Part shown: positions 1-6,506 of the stretch, piece after piece
Layout: every line of letters starts with the position of its first letter
Numbering within the stretch: the stretch's first letter is position 1
Source of the DNA: Actinomycetota bacterium
GTDB lineage: Bacteria; Actinomycetota; Acidimicrobiia; Acidimicrobiales; CADCSY01
Direction: 5' to 3'
NCBI GenBank assembly: GCA_016178435.1
Contig: JACOTK010000052.1
Location: 1 to 9,215 of the forward strand
Length of the DNA: 9,215 nucleotides
The notes under the pieces: model-generated
What the model was told of the DNA's origin: nothing
Seen by the model: the letters and a program-made list of their open reading frames with translations, nothing else
The model's database searches: none
Position numbers and translations under genes: made by a program

Positions 1-212
1 ATCTCGATCGGTTGCGATCGCATCTGGCGGGGATCGGCATGGCCAAGCAGTACTGGCCCGAGCACCTGGTCGTGGTCGAGCAGCTTCCTCGTACGCCGTC
101 GGGAAAGGTTCGCAAGGTCGAGCTGCGGGCGACGGCGATGGGACTGCTGGGACTTGGCTGCACGGACGCCGGTGGTGACCCGGGTATGACGGACCCGGCG
201 GTCGGTGCCTGA
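1..212 (+). CDS. Acyl-CoA ligase / AMP-dependent synthetase, C-terminal fragment (5' end outside window)
   Basis: Only the last 69 or so codons are present, read in the frame whose first full codon is at base 3. The segment carries the C-terminal signature of the ANL superfamily (acyl-CoA synthetases and relatives): hydrophobic strands, then PRTPSGKVRKVELR. The lysine of PSGK (codon at 105-107) matches the invariant catalytic lysine of the A10 motif, which acts in acyl-adenylate formation. By family, the enzyme joins a carboxylic acid to CoA using ATP; the substrate cannot be read from this fragment. After the usual end of the domain there is an extra Gly-rich tail of about 25 residues with no recognisable motif. 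The stop TGA overlaps the next start ATG by one base, so the two genes are probably one operon with coupled translation. The TTG at base 12 is an internal codon, not the start. Confidence 0.88.
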   Translation, partial: LDRLRSHLAGIGMAKQYWPEHLVVVEQLPRTPSGKVRKVELRATAMGLLGLGCTDAGGDPGMTDPAVGA

Positions 213-1309
213 TGACAGCGGGGACCGAGGGAGGGAAGGGCCCGCTCCACGATGTCCGCGTGCTGGAGCTGGGCAGTCTCGGTCCGGGCCCGTTCGGGTG
301 CATGCTGCTCGCCGACATGGGCGCCGATGTCATCAGGGTTGACCGTCCCGGAGCCGCCCACCCGGCGGGCGATGTTCTGCTGCGGGGCCGCCGCTCGGTG
401 GTGATCGACCTGAAGTCCGACGACGGCAAGGTGTTTCTCGCCGAGCTCATCGCCTCGTGTGATGTCCTCTGCGAGGGGTTCCGCCCGGGGGTCCTCGAGC
501 GGCTGGGCTTCGATCCCGAGAGGTGCCTGCAGCTGAACCCGCGTCTGGTGATTGCCCGCGTGACGGGGTGGGGACAGAATGGCCCGTTGGCCGACACCGT
601 CGGCCACGACATCAACTACGCCGGTGTCGCAGGAGTGATTCATGCGATTGGCCCAACCGGCGGTGATCCGGTGATTCCGCTCAATCTCGTGGCCGACGGT
701 GGGGGCGGTTGGATGCTTGCCTTCGGCGTGATGTGTGGGTTGTGGGAGTCCCGGGGGAGCGGTCGGGGCCAGGTCATCGACGTGGCGATGCTTGATGCAT
801 CGGCGCTGATGATGGCGAAGTGGTTCGGCGAGTACGCCGCCGGCTCGTGGCGTGACGAGCGGGGGATGAACCGCATCGACGGCGGCTCGCACTTCTACCA
901 CATCTATCGCACCGCCGACGGGCGTCATCTGAGCGTCGGGGCCATCGAGACGAAGTTCTACGAGACCTTCATGAGTCTGCTCGGTTTCGACGTGGCAACT
1001 CTGCCCGACCAACATGATCGAGGGGCATGGCCGGAGATGACCGGTCGCGTCGCGGCGCTCATCGCCGAGCAACCCCTCCAGCACTGGGTCGAGACCTTCG
1101 AGGGCCACGAAGTGTGCGTCACGCCGGTATCGAGTCTTTCCGAGGCGACGCAGGGCAACCACGCCCGGGCACGACAGACCTTCGTCGAGGTCGACGGCAT
1201 CGTGCAACCGGGCGCCGCGCCACGATTCGACCGAACGCCGGGGTCCGTGGGTCGCATACCCGAACTCGGCGAGCACACCGCTGAGGTAAGGGCCGAGTTC
1301 ACCAGGTGA
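212..1309 (+). CDS. mcr: Alpha-methylacyl-CoA racemase (CaiB/BaiF family III fold)
   Basis: The 365-residue product, close to the usual length of about 360, resembles mycobacterial alpha-methylacyl-CoA racemase along its whole length. The enzyme interconverts the 2R and 2S forms of 2-methylacyl-CoA esters, which lets branched-chain fatty acids and sterol side chains enter beta-oxidation. Visible landmarks are VRVLELGSLGPGPFGCM near the start, ADMGADVIRVDRP at residues 34-46, GHDINY with His132 and Asp133, LNLVADGGGG with Asp162, and VGAIETKFY with Glu246. His132, Asp162 and Glu246 line up with the acid/base residues known in the Mycobacterium tuberculosis enzyme (His126, Asp156, Glu241). This favours a racemase over a CoA-transferase, which would use a catalytic Asp without this His pair. 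The C-terminal APRFDRTPGS motif is also typical. The ATG overlaps the ligase stop (TGATG) and has no clear Shine-Dalgarno sequence, suggesting translational coupling. The exact substrate is inferred, not shown. Confidence 0.9.
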   Translation: MTAGTEGGKGPLHDVRVLELGSLGPGPFGCMLLADMGADVIRVDRPGAAHPAGDVLLRGRRSVVIDLKSDDGKVFLAELIASCDVLCEGFRPGVLERLGFDPERCLQLNPRLVIARVTGWGQNGPLADTVGHDINYAGVAGVIHAIGPTGGDPVIPLNLVADGGGGWMLAFGVMCGLWESRGSGRGQVIDVAMLDASALMMAKWFGEYAAGSWRDERGMNRIDGGSHFYHIYRTADGRHLSVGAIETKFYETFMSLLGFDVATLPDQHDRGAWPEMTGRVAALIAEQPLQHWVETFEGHEVCVTPVSSLSEATQGNHARARQTFVEVDGIVQPGAAPRFDRTPGSVGRIPELGEHTAEVRAEFTR

Positions 1310-1363
1310 CGATTGCGGAAGCCCGAGGACCCCGTGGTCGAGGTGTTTGGGGGTTGATCAGCA

Positions 1364-1402
1364 GGCGTTCGGCCCTCGAACGGACCTGGTCCGTCGAACG
1401 CC
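1364..1402. terminator. Nested inverted repeat between convergent genes, possible bidirectional terminator
   Basis: Outer arms GGCGTTCG (1364-1371) and CGAACGCC (1395-1402) enclose an inner hairpin ACGGACC (1380-1386) / GGTCCGT (1388-1394). The right half is continuous, while the left half is broken by eight unpaired bases. A second, exclusive fold pairs CGTTCG (1366-1371) with CGAACG (1377-1382). It lies in the gap between the racemase gene (+) and the small helical protein gene (-), which both end here. No T-tract follows on either side, so intrinsic termination is only likely by position. Confidence 0.45.
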
Positions 1403-1421
1403 AGGGCAGGGCCACGCCCCG

Positions 1422-1727
1422 CTAGGGCTTCTCGCCGCGACGGACCTTCGATCGAACCATCCCGATGGTGTCGGAGACGGCGCTTCCGAGGCGGTCCGCC
1501 ATCCGATTCACATCGTCTCGGATGGCCGGATCCTGCACGGCGTCGCGCACGGGGTTGAAAGCCTGACCCACTGCTTCGCGGAGCCCGGCGACGGCACGCT
1601 CCAAGGCTTCGCGCTCAGGCGCTCCCTCGGCAAGGGACTCCTCGACGCGCAGCTTCAGCTTGAGACCGATTCCCTCCATCGACTTGGCAAGATCTTCCCA
1701 AACGTCGTTCTTCTCATCCTGTGCCAT
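1422..1727 (-). CDS. Small alpha-helical protein of unknown function
   Basis: The 101-residue product is very hydrophilic and rich in Ala, Glu, Arg and Val with few residues that break helices. It appears to form two long amphipathic helices (about 15-60 and 68-95) joined around NPVRDAVQDPAIRDD. There is no signal peptide, membrane segment, Cys or metal-binding motif. The ATG is supported by a good Shine-Dalgarno sequence, GGAAGG (1735-1740), seven bases upstream. The composition resembles short coiled-coil or phasin-like proteins, but I do not recognise a named family and assign no function. It converges on the racemase gene and is divergent from the transglutaminase-like gene, so it is probably transcribed alone. 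The charge pattern, the conserved-looking WEDL start and the ribosome binding site argue that it is a real gene rather than a shadow. Confidence 0.72.
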   Translation of the reverse strand: MAQDEKNDVWEDLAKSMEGIGLKLKLRVEESLAEGAPEREALERAVAGLREAVGQAFNPVRDAVQDPAIRDDVNRMADRLGSAVSDTIGMVRSKVRRGEKP

Positions 1728-1861
1728 GGCATCACCTTCCGTACGGGTCCGAGACCGGTGGCTCGGTTACCTGCCCACCATGCCCGGGCGCCTGTCCGGG
1801 TGCCAGGGTCATTCGGCCCTGCTGCTCCCGTCGGAGTGCTCCCGGTGTCCCTCCGGTGTGG

Positions 1862-1893
1862 TTCGAGGGAAGTGTCGAGGGTGGTGTCGAGGG
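1862..1893 (+). repeat. Three imperfect 11-12 bp direct repeats
   Basis: The motif GTGTCGAGGG occurs at 1872-1881 and 1884-1893, 12 bases apart, and a degenerate copy, TTCGAGGG, precedes them at 1862-1869. They lie upstream of the transglutaminase-like gene. Spacing near one helical turn could fit a regulator binding site, but simple G-rich drift is equally possible. Confidence 0.4.
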
Positions 1894-1941
1894 CAGTGCG
1901 GCTGTCGCCGGTTTCACCATCGCCCCGCGACGTGCGGTTGA

Positions 1942-1947
1942 TAGCCT
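1942..1947 (+). promoter_or_regulatory. Possible -10 promoter element
   Basis: TAGCCT, within GTTGATAGCCTGG, fits the actinobacterial TAnnnT pattern for the primary sigma factor and is one of the few A/T-containing spots in this region. No convincing -35 box is seen at 16-19 bases upstream. A start near 1954 would place the Shine-Dalgarno sequence (1959-1964) just inside a short leader. Confidence 0.22.
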
Positions 1948-1969
1948 GGCGAGGAGTCAGGAGGTTGCC

Positions 1970-2053
1970 GTGCTCGATGCGGGTTGTTCCGATTCCCATG
2001 TTGCGAACCGCCCCGGTTCGGTGTTCACCCCCGGCGACCGGGTCCCCGGTTGA
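1970..2053 (+). CDS. Putative 27-codon leader ORF coupled to the transglutaminase-like gene
   Basis: A strong Shine-Dalgarno sequence AGGAGG (1959-1964) stands five bases before GTG at 1970. The frame runs 27 codons, starting MLDAGCSDSH and ending TPGDRVPG, and stops with TGA at 2051-2053. That TGA overlaps the TTG (2050-2052) that best fits the start of the next gene. The Shine-Dalgarno sequence is too far (85 bases) to serve that TTG directly, so translation of this short ORF may deliver ribosomes to it. The peptide has no recognised domain. An alternative is that a frameshift in the window split one longer N-terminus into two frames; I cannot tell these apart from one sequence. Confidence 0.35.
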   Translation: MLDAGCSDSHVANRPGSVFTPGDRVPG

Positions 2054-2913
2054 CGGTCGAAGCCGCGGAGTCGTCCCCGGCCTGCGACCTGGCCTCCCGG
2101 CTGGTCTTCGAGGTCGAGGACGACGCAGTGCTCGCTGTACAGGTGGCGGCTGCATCGACGAGGCGTCCGCTTCGACGCGAGCAGTTGGACATCAGCCTTG
2201 ACGGCCGTCCGATCGAGAGCCCCGCCACGGAGGTGACGACGAGCCGCGGAGGGCGTGTCCACATCCTGCGTGCGCGAGAGGGAACCCTCGATGTTCGTTA
2301 CTCGGCAACCGTGGCCGGGACGATGATGCAACTTGTCCCGGTCGATGTCCCCGGCATCGAGTTGGCCCACGACGAGGAGTCGCTGGTGGCGTTGTGGCAG
2401 AGCCGATACTGCCCTTCGGACAGGCTGGCCGGCTTTGCCGATTTCGAGTTCGCCGATGTGCCACGTGGTCCCGATCTGGCGTCTGCCGTGGCAGGGTGGG
2501 TGTTCGAGCGAATCGCCTACCGCTCCGGGGTGAGCGATCACCTTGACACGGCTATCGAGACACTGGGCGCCGGCGAGGGGGTCTGTCGGGACTTCGCGCA
2601 CCTGACCATCTCGCTCTGTCGGGCCCTCCGCGTGCCGGCCCGTTTCGTGGCGGTCTACGCTCCCGGCCTGTCGCCGATGGATTTTCATGCGGTGGTGGAG
2701 GCACGGATCGGATCGGCATGGGAGGTCATCGACCCGACTCGATGCGCCCCTCGATCCTCCCTGGTACGCGTGGCGACCGGCCGTGACGCAGCGGACACGG
2801 CCTTTGCGACAACCCTGCGAGGACGCGCGGCACTGATCCAGTGTGAGGTCACCGCAGTGGTGGAGGGCGACCTTCCCGCCGACGACCACCGATCCCGGGT
2901 CGTCCTGGACTGA
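2050..2913 (+). CDS. Transglutaminase-like superfamily protein
   Basis: With the TTG at 2050 the product is 287 residues. It has the two-part layout of bacterial transglutaminase-like proteins: an N-terminal beta-rich domain (about 12-110, starting ASRLVFEVEDD) and a papain-like core with the ordered triad Cys179 (GEGVCRDFAHL), His213 (DFHAVVEA) and Asp228 (VIDPTR). The core also shows the usual stretch RALRVPARFVAVYAPG between Cys and His. Family members act as cysteine proteases or amide-forming enzymes on unknown protein substrates; the actual reaction cannot be read here. There is no signal peptide or membrane segment, so a cytoplasmic location is likely. The frame is open upstream to a TTG at 1984, but that adds a Pro/Arg/Cys-rich stretch unlike the family. 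The start at 2050 overlaps the stop of a short leader ORF and lies in a small inverted repeat, ACCGGG/CCCGGT (2037-2050). Confidence 0.82.
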   Translation: MTVEAAESSPACDLASRLVFEVEDDAVLAVQVAAASTRRPLRREQLDISLDGRPIESPATEVTTSRGGRVHILRAREGTLDVRYSATVAGTMMQLVPVDVPGIELAHDEESLVALWQSRYCPSDRLAGFADFEFADVPRGPDLASAVAGWVFERIAYRSGVSDHLDTAIETLGAGEGVCRDFAHLTISLCRALRVPARFVAVYAPGLSPMDFHAVVEARIGSAWEVIDPTRCAPRSSLVRVATGRDAADTAFATTLRGRAALIQCEVTAVVEGDLPADDHRSRVVLD

Positions 2914-2946
2914 ACGGCAAGGGGGTCTGCGGCGAGGAGATCGGGC

Positions 2947-3582
2947 TCACATGCCGAGGCGTCCGCCGCTCAGCTCGGCGCAGGCCGCGGGGTCGCCGAC
3001 CAGGTCGACCCGGGCGGCGCTGCGACGGCCGAAGAGGTAGAGCGTGATCTCGCCGATCGACCCCACCATGGTCACCGGACGGTCGCCGCCGCCGACGTGT
3101 TTGTCGCCGCGAACGGGATCGGACAGCGTGAGATCGACATCGGACAATTTCCGCGTCAGCATCTTGAAGCGTCGACGCGACTGAGACCACAACGCGTCCT
3201 CCAGCGCGACAATGCCTGCACGAGGCTCGACCCGCGGCGGCCCACGGCGCAGGTCCTCGTGATGGACGAAGAACTCGATGAGGTTCATGGCGCCATCAGC
3301 GGGGCGAAGCAGGCGTGGTGGTCCGGACCGCACCAGGCCGACCAACTCCTCGAAGTCGTGGCGCTCGATCAGCCTGTCCATCGCTCGCGCGGTGTAGCGG
3401 GCAAAGGGACCTCCGAGCACGATCCCCGGGGCGGCGAGGGGCTGACGCTCCCGAACGATCAAGTGCGCGGCAAGGTCGTCGGCATTCCAGCCTTCGCAGA
3501 GCGTCGCCTGCTCGGGTCCAAGGGTCATCATCAGGTCGCAGAGCGCCTGACGTTCCGCCTGGGCAAGGTCGGCGTCGGCCAT
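2947..3582 (-). CDS. TIGR03085 family protein (DinB / mycothiol-dependent maleylpyruvate isomerase-like fold)
   Basis: The 211-residue product matches the actinomycete TIGR03085 pattern. It shows AxAERQALCDLM near the start, GPEQATLCEGWNADDLAAHLIVRER (residues 22-46), SGPP (86-89), EFFVHHEDLRRG (103-114), ALW in the middle, and a C-terminal VTMVGSIGEITLYLFGR. His40 in DLAAHL and the HHED cluster (107-110) are candidates for a metal site, as in DinB-like and maleylpyruvate isomerase N-terminal domains. Some relatives use the low-molecular-weight thiol mycothiol, but the function of this family is not established. The ATG has a strong Shine-Dalgarno sequence (GGGAGGGG, 3589-3596) six bases upstream, part of which lies within the right arm of a 31-bp inverted repeat. 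The gene converges on the transglutaminase-like gene with a gap of 33 bases that shows no obvious terminator, and it lies downstream of the GGDEF-EAL gene on the same strand. Confidence 0.85.
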   Translation of the reverse strand: MADADLAQAERQALCDLMMTLGPEQATLCEGWNADDLAAHLIVRERQPLAAPGIVLGGPFARYTARAMDRLIERHDFEELVGLVRSGPPRLLRPADGAMNLIEFFVHHEDLRRGPPRVEPRAGIVALEDALWSQSRRRFKMLTRKLSDVDLTLSDPVRGDKHVGGGDRPVTMVGSIGEITLYLFGRRSAARVDLVGDPAACAELSGGRLGM

Positions 3583-3590
3583 GTGCTGCC

Positions 3591-3621
3591 CCTCCCGGCG
3601 ACGAGTCTCGTCGCCGGGAGG
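3591..3621 (-). promoter_or_regulatory. 31-bp perfect inverted repeat covering the ribosome binding site of the TIGR03085 gene
   Basis: CCTCCCGGCGACGAG (3591-3605) and CTCGTCGCCGGGAGG (3607-3621) are exact reverse complements around a single central base. In RNA from the - strand this gives a very stable stem of about 14 pairs with a 3-base loop. It begins 12 bases after the GGDEF-EAL stop. Its 3' arm ends in GGGAGG, most of the Shine-Dalgarno sequence of the TIGR03085 gene, leaving the ATG outside. It could be a terminator without a T-tract, a translational block, or a dimeric protein operator. Confidence 0.7.
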
Positions 3622-3633
3622 ATCCTACCTGAC

Positions 3634-6387
3634 CTATCGTGCGTTGCTCGCGCTCTCGAGGGTTCGTGCGATCGACGCAGCCACCGTGTCGGCAGGTACG
3701 GGTTTGGCGTAGTAGTAGCCCTGGAGCTCGTCGGCTCCCATGCCTGCGAGTTGATGTGCCTGTTCGACGGTCTCGATCCCCTCCGCGGTGATCCGCGCCC
3801 CGAGCAGGTGGCCGATGTCGATGATCAGTTTCACGATCGACCTGGCGTGGGGATCATCACAGGCGCCCACCGTGAACGACCGATCGATCTTGAGGATGTC
3901 GATGGGGAGCGATCGCAGATGCGCCAACGAGGTGTAGCCGGTGCCGAAGTCGTCGATGGCGACCTTGATGCCCACATCGCGGAGCCGCTGGATCTTTGCG
4001 GCAACGACATGCAGTTCCTCCAGAACGGCGCTTTCGGTCACCTCGATGATCACACGGGAGGTGTCGATGCCGTGTGCGGTCAGCGGGGCGCACACGTTGT
4101 GCACAACGGCGATGCGACTGAGGTGACGACCGGAGATGTTGATGGCCACAGGCACCGATCCCAGGATCGGGTCATCTTTCCACCACTCCAGCTGCCGGGC
4201 AACGTGCTCGATGACCCAGCGGTCGAGCGCGATGATCAGGTCGCTGCGCTCGGCGAAGGGGATGAAGGAATCGGGCGACACGAGGCCGTGTCCGGGTCGC
4301 TCCCAACGGACCAATGCCTCCAGACCCTGGAGCGCGCCGGTCCCGGCGGAGATGATCGGCTGGTAGTGCAACACGAGCTCGTCGTGTGCAATGGCCTGCT
4401 TCAACGCGATCGCGAGATCTGCCTGCTCGATCCGTCGGAAGCGGAGCTCCTCGTCGCAGAGCTCGATGTTGCCCGGACCGATCCCCTTGGCCTTGTAAAC
4501 GGCAAGGTCCGCATCTCGCAGCAACTCGTCGGGGGTGAGCCGGTCGTCGTTCGCCAGTGCGATACCGATGCAGGCGCCGACCGAGACCACCGACTCGCCG
4601 ACCTCGATCGGTCCGGCAAGTGCGTTCAGGATGCGTCTCCCGAGCTCGATCGCCTCCTTGGAGCTCTGGATCGGTTCGGCTATGACGAGGAACTCGTCGC
4701 CGCCCAGTCGTCCGACATGATCACCCTCTCGAAGGGCCTGGGAGAGACGCCTGGCGATCTCGATCAGGACGATGTCCCCGGCCTGATGTCCGTGGACGTC
4801 ATTGACGGGCTTGAAGGCGTCGAGATCGATGAAGAGCACGGCGATGGACGACGTCGAACGGGTTGCTCGTGCAAGCGACGCCGACAGCTGCCTCATGGAG
4901 GCATTCCGATTTGGGAGCCCGGTCAGGCTGTCGTGGGTTGCCTCGTGCGAGAGCCGGCGTCTGAACTCCTCGCGTTCGGAGAGCGATGCCGTCAACGTCT
5001 GCACCGCGTGCTGCAACGATTCCCCGAGCTGTCCGGGAGCGGTCTCGGTCAGCTCCCTGGCATCGAGGTCTCCCACGGCGAGGGCGCGGGCCTGGCGCTC
5101 GGCGAGATCAAGGTGCGCTGCCGCCTCGTTGATGGCCAGTGCCGCTGCTCGTACTTCGAGCGGACCGGCGGGGATGATGCGATGAGCGGATCGGCCGTCC
5201 CGGATCGCCGTCGCCCCGACGGCGAGCTGAAGGAGCGGCCGGGTGATCATCCGAGACCCCGTGGCTGCCAGGACGAGGGAGAGGCTCAGGAGCCCGATGA
5301 GGACCATCAGGGCTTCGTGGGCCTCCCTGGTGGCACTGATACGAAGCGTGTTCGTCGATTTGGTGATCTCGGATGCAGCGATGCCCACGAGATCGGCGTG
5401 CTCCAGCGCACCCCGCGCCGATGCCCGCATGACATCACCGATCGCGCTCAACTGTGCCGGGATCGACGCTGTGGTGAGCTCGGCGATGCTCGCCCCACGA
5501 GTGATCGCGGCCAAGATCTCTCCGTTGATCGTGGATTCCACCAACTTGGACGCCTGTCCGTTCTGGATGGTGGTCAGTCGAGTGGACAACGGTGAAGCGG
5601 CTCGGGCATTTGCCAACACCATCGCCGAGGCCGCCGAGTACTCCTCCCGGTAGCGGATGAGTTGTTGGGTCTGCGCAACACCGCCGAGGGAGCCCTCGAA
5701 GAGGCTCGGCATGAAACCACCGAATCGGCTGAAGTAGAAGCCTTCGGTTTGCAACATGTAGGCCTGTCGCACCCGCAGGGCCCCATCGAGCGCCTGGATC
5801 GCCATCAGCAGCTCGACTCCGTTGTGGAAGGCGGCTGCGTGCTCCCGCAGGTTCGCGAGCTCGGCGACCCGCCGCCGCTCGACCTCCTGGCCGAGCGGCT
5901 CGTATCGTCTCTCGATGGCCGACAAGGCTGCTTCCGGCCGTCGTATTGCCGCGAGCAGGCCGTTGGCCTCCTCAGACCCCAGCTTGGCGACGCCTGCATC
6001 GACCAGGGCGAGGGAGCGTGCTTGCTGCGCCTCGATGTCGAGACCGAAGGGTTTGAGCATGTCGAGGGAAAGGCCCGCCGAGGTGATGCCCAACGCGGCG
6101 AAGGTCCACGTCTGCTCGTCGACGAGGGACGCCTGCAGCGCGGTCAGGGCGATCAGATTGTCCGTCGACCTCTCGATGTGGCGGGCATCGTCGTTCAGGG
6201 CGTTCGTGTCGGCGGCGCGACCACCGACAACGATGGCGAGACCTGTCAGCGGCAGCACGGAGAGCGCGATCATGACGGCTCGGACGCGGAATCCCCAAAG
6301 GCGATGAGCACCACCGTCACGTCGGCTGTGGCCGGCATGCCGCGAGCCCGTCGTCTCATCGGAAATGTGGCTCGCGACCTTTCGCAT
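3634..6387 (-). CDS. Membrane-bound GGDEF-EAL protein (diguanylate cyclase / c-di-GMP phosphodiesterase)
   Basis: The 917-residue product has an N-terminal membrane helix (about 37-56), an extracytoplasmic all-helical region of about 300 residues, a second membrane helix (about 359-377), a HAMP-like linker, a GGDEF domain (about 485-640) and an EAL domain (about 655-905). Both catalytic cores look intact. The GGDEF motif is at 562-566, and an RxxD product-inhibition site (REGD, 553-556) sits at the correct distance. The EAL domain has Glu690 (EAL), Asn750 (NIS), Glu782 (IEVTES), the Asp812-Asp813 pair (DDFGTGYTSL), Lys833 (KIDRSF), Glu869 (AEGIET) and Gln889 (QGYYYAKPVP). It may therefore make and break c-di-GMP, with the outer region sensing a signal. 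That region shows two similar helical modules and loosely resembles nitrate/nitrite (NIT) sensor domains. An ATG at 6471 would add 28 Arg/Pro-rich residues; neither start has a clear Shine-Dalgarno sequence, so the start is uncertain. Confidence 0.92.
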   Translation of the reverse strand: MRKVASHISDETTGSRHAGHSRRDGGAHRLWGFRVRAVMIALSVLPLTGLAIVVGGRAADTNALNDDARHIERSTDNLIALTALQASLVDEQTWTFAALGITSAGLSLDMLKPFGLDIEAQQARSLALVDAGVAKLGSEEANGLLAAIRRPEAALSAIERRYEPLGQEVERRRVAELANLREHAAAFHNGVELLMAIQALDGALRVRQAYMLQTEGFYFSRFGGFMPSLFEGSLGGVAQTQQLIRYREEYSAASAMVLANARAASPLSTRLTTIQNGQASKLVESTINGEILAAITRGASIAELTTASIPAQLSAIGDVMRASARGALEHADLVGIAASEITKSTNTLRISATREAHEALMVLIGLLSLSLVLAATGSRMITRPLLQLAVGATAIRDGRSAHRIIPAGPLEVRAAALAINEAAAHLDLAERQARALAVGDLDARELTETAPGQLGESLQHAVQTLTASLSEREEFRRRLSHEATHDSLTGLPNRNASMRQLSASLARATRSTSSIAVLFIDLDAFKPVNDVHGHQAGDIVLIEIARRLSQALREGDHVGRLGGDEFLVIAEPIQSSKEAIELGRRILNALAGPIEVGESVVSVGACIGIALANDDRLTPDELLRDADLAVYKAKGIGPGNIELCDEELRFRRIEQADLAIALKQAIAHDELVLHYQPIISAGTGALQGLEALVRWERPGHGLVSPDSFIPFAERSDLIIALDRWVIEHVARQLEWWKDDPILGSVPVAINISGRHLSRIAVVHNVCAPLTAHGIDTSRVIIEVTESAVLEELHVVAAKIQRLRDVGIKVAIDDFGTGYTSLAHLRSLPIDILKIDRSFTVGACDDPHARSIVKLIIDIGHLLGARITAEGIETVEQAHQLAGMGADELQGYYYAKPVPADTVAASIARTLESASNAR

Positions 6388-6480
6388 GACTCTGTATCGA
6401 CGCCATGGCGGACGTCTTGAGGGATCCGCGCAGCCCAGCCGGCCCGCCTCCTCCTTCCCGAGGTCACACATGGGGGGCCG

Positions 6481-6498
6481 GCCCGCAGGAAGGCGGGC
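6481..6498 (-). terminator. GC-rich hairpin downstream of ureD, possible end of the urease operon
   Basis: GCCCGC (6481-6486) and GCGGGC (6493-6498) form a 6-bp stem with a 6-base loop, beginning eight bases after the ureD stop on the - strand. A second palindrome, GGGCCGGCCC (6475-6484), overlaps it. There is no T-tract, so termination may be partial and the GGDEF-EAL gene could receive read-through. Confidence 0.4.
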
Positions 6499-6506
6499 GC
6501 TTTCCG

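Larger units (their letters stand above)
1728..2049. other. Divergent intergenic region of about 320 bases
   Basis: This stretch separates two divergently transcribed genes. On the + strand it holds imperfect short direct repeats (1862-1893), a possible -10 element (1942-1947), a strong Shine-Dalgarno sequence (1959-1964) and a short leader ORF (1970-2053). On the - strand it holds the ribosome binding site of the small helical protein gene. Longer open frames crossing it have Arg/Pro/Ser-rich low-complexity translations typical of non-coding high-GC DNA. Confidence 0.6.

Noticed and set aside
212..1309. Formyl-CoA or other CoA-transferase instead of racemase
   Set aside because: The His132, Asp162 and Glu246 positions and the overall similarity fit alpha-methylacyl-CoA racemase better than a family III CoA-transferase.
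1347..2201. 284-codon + strand frame covering the small helical gene and the intergenic region
   Set aside because: It is antisense to a gene with a good ribosome binding site and overlaps the start of the transglutaminase-like gene; its translation becomes Arg/Pro/Ser-rich and shows no domain.
1957..2889. 310-codon - strand frame opposite the transglutaminase-like gene
   Set aside because: The + strand frame carries the ordered Cys-His-Asp triad, whereas the - strand frame shows only low-complexity Arg/His-rich sequence.
3097..5595. 832-codon open frame on the + strand
   Set aside because: It runs antisense to the TIGR03085 and GGDEF-EAL genes, both of which show complete family motifs. 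Its translation has no domain and a shadow-type Gly/Asp/Arg/Val composition. Long antisense frames are expected in high-GC DNA.
5662..6420. 252-codon open frame on the + strand
   Set aside because: It is antisense to the sensor region of the GGDEF-EAL gene, with no motif or convincing ribosome binding site.
6388..6471. N-terminal extension of the GGDEF-EAL protein from ATG at 6471
   Set aside because: It adds 28 Arg/Pro-rich residues, has no Shine-Dalgarno sequence and would begin just after the ureD hairpin. It cannot be fully excluded.
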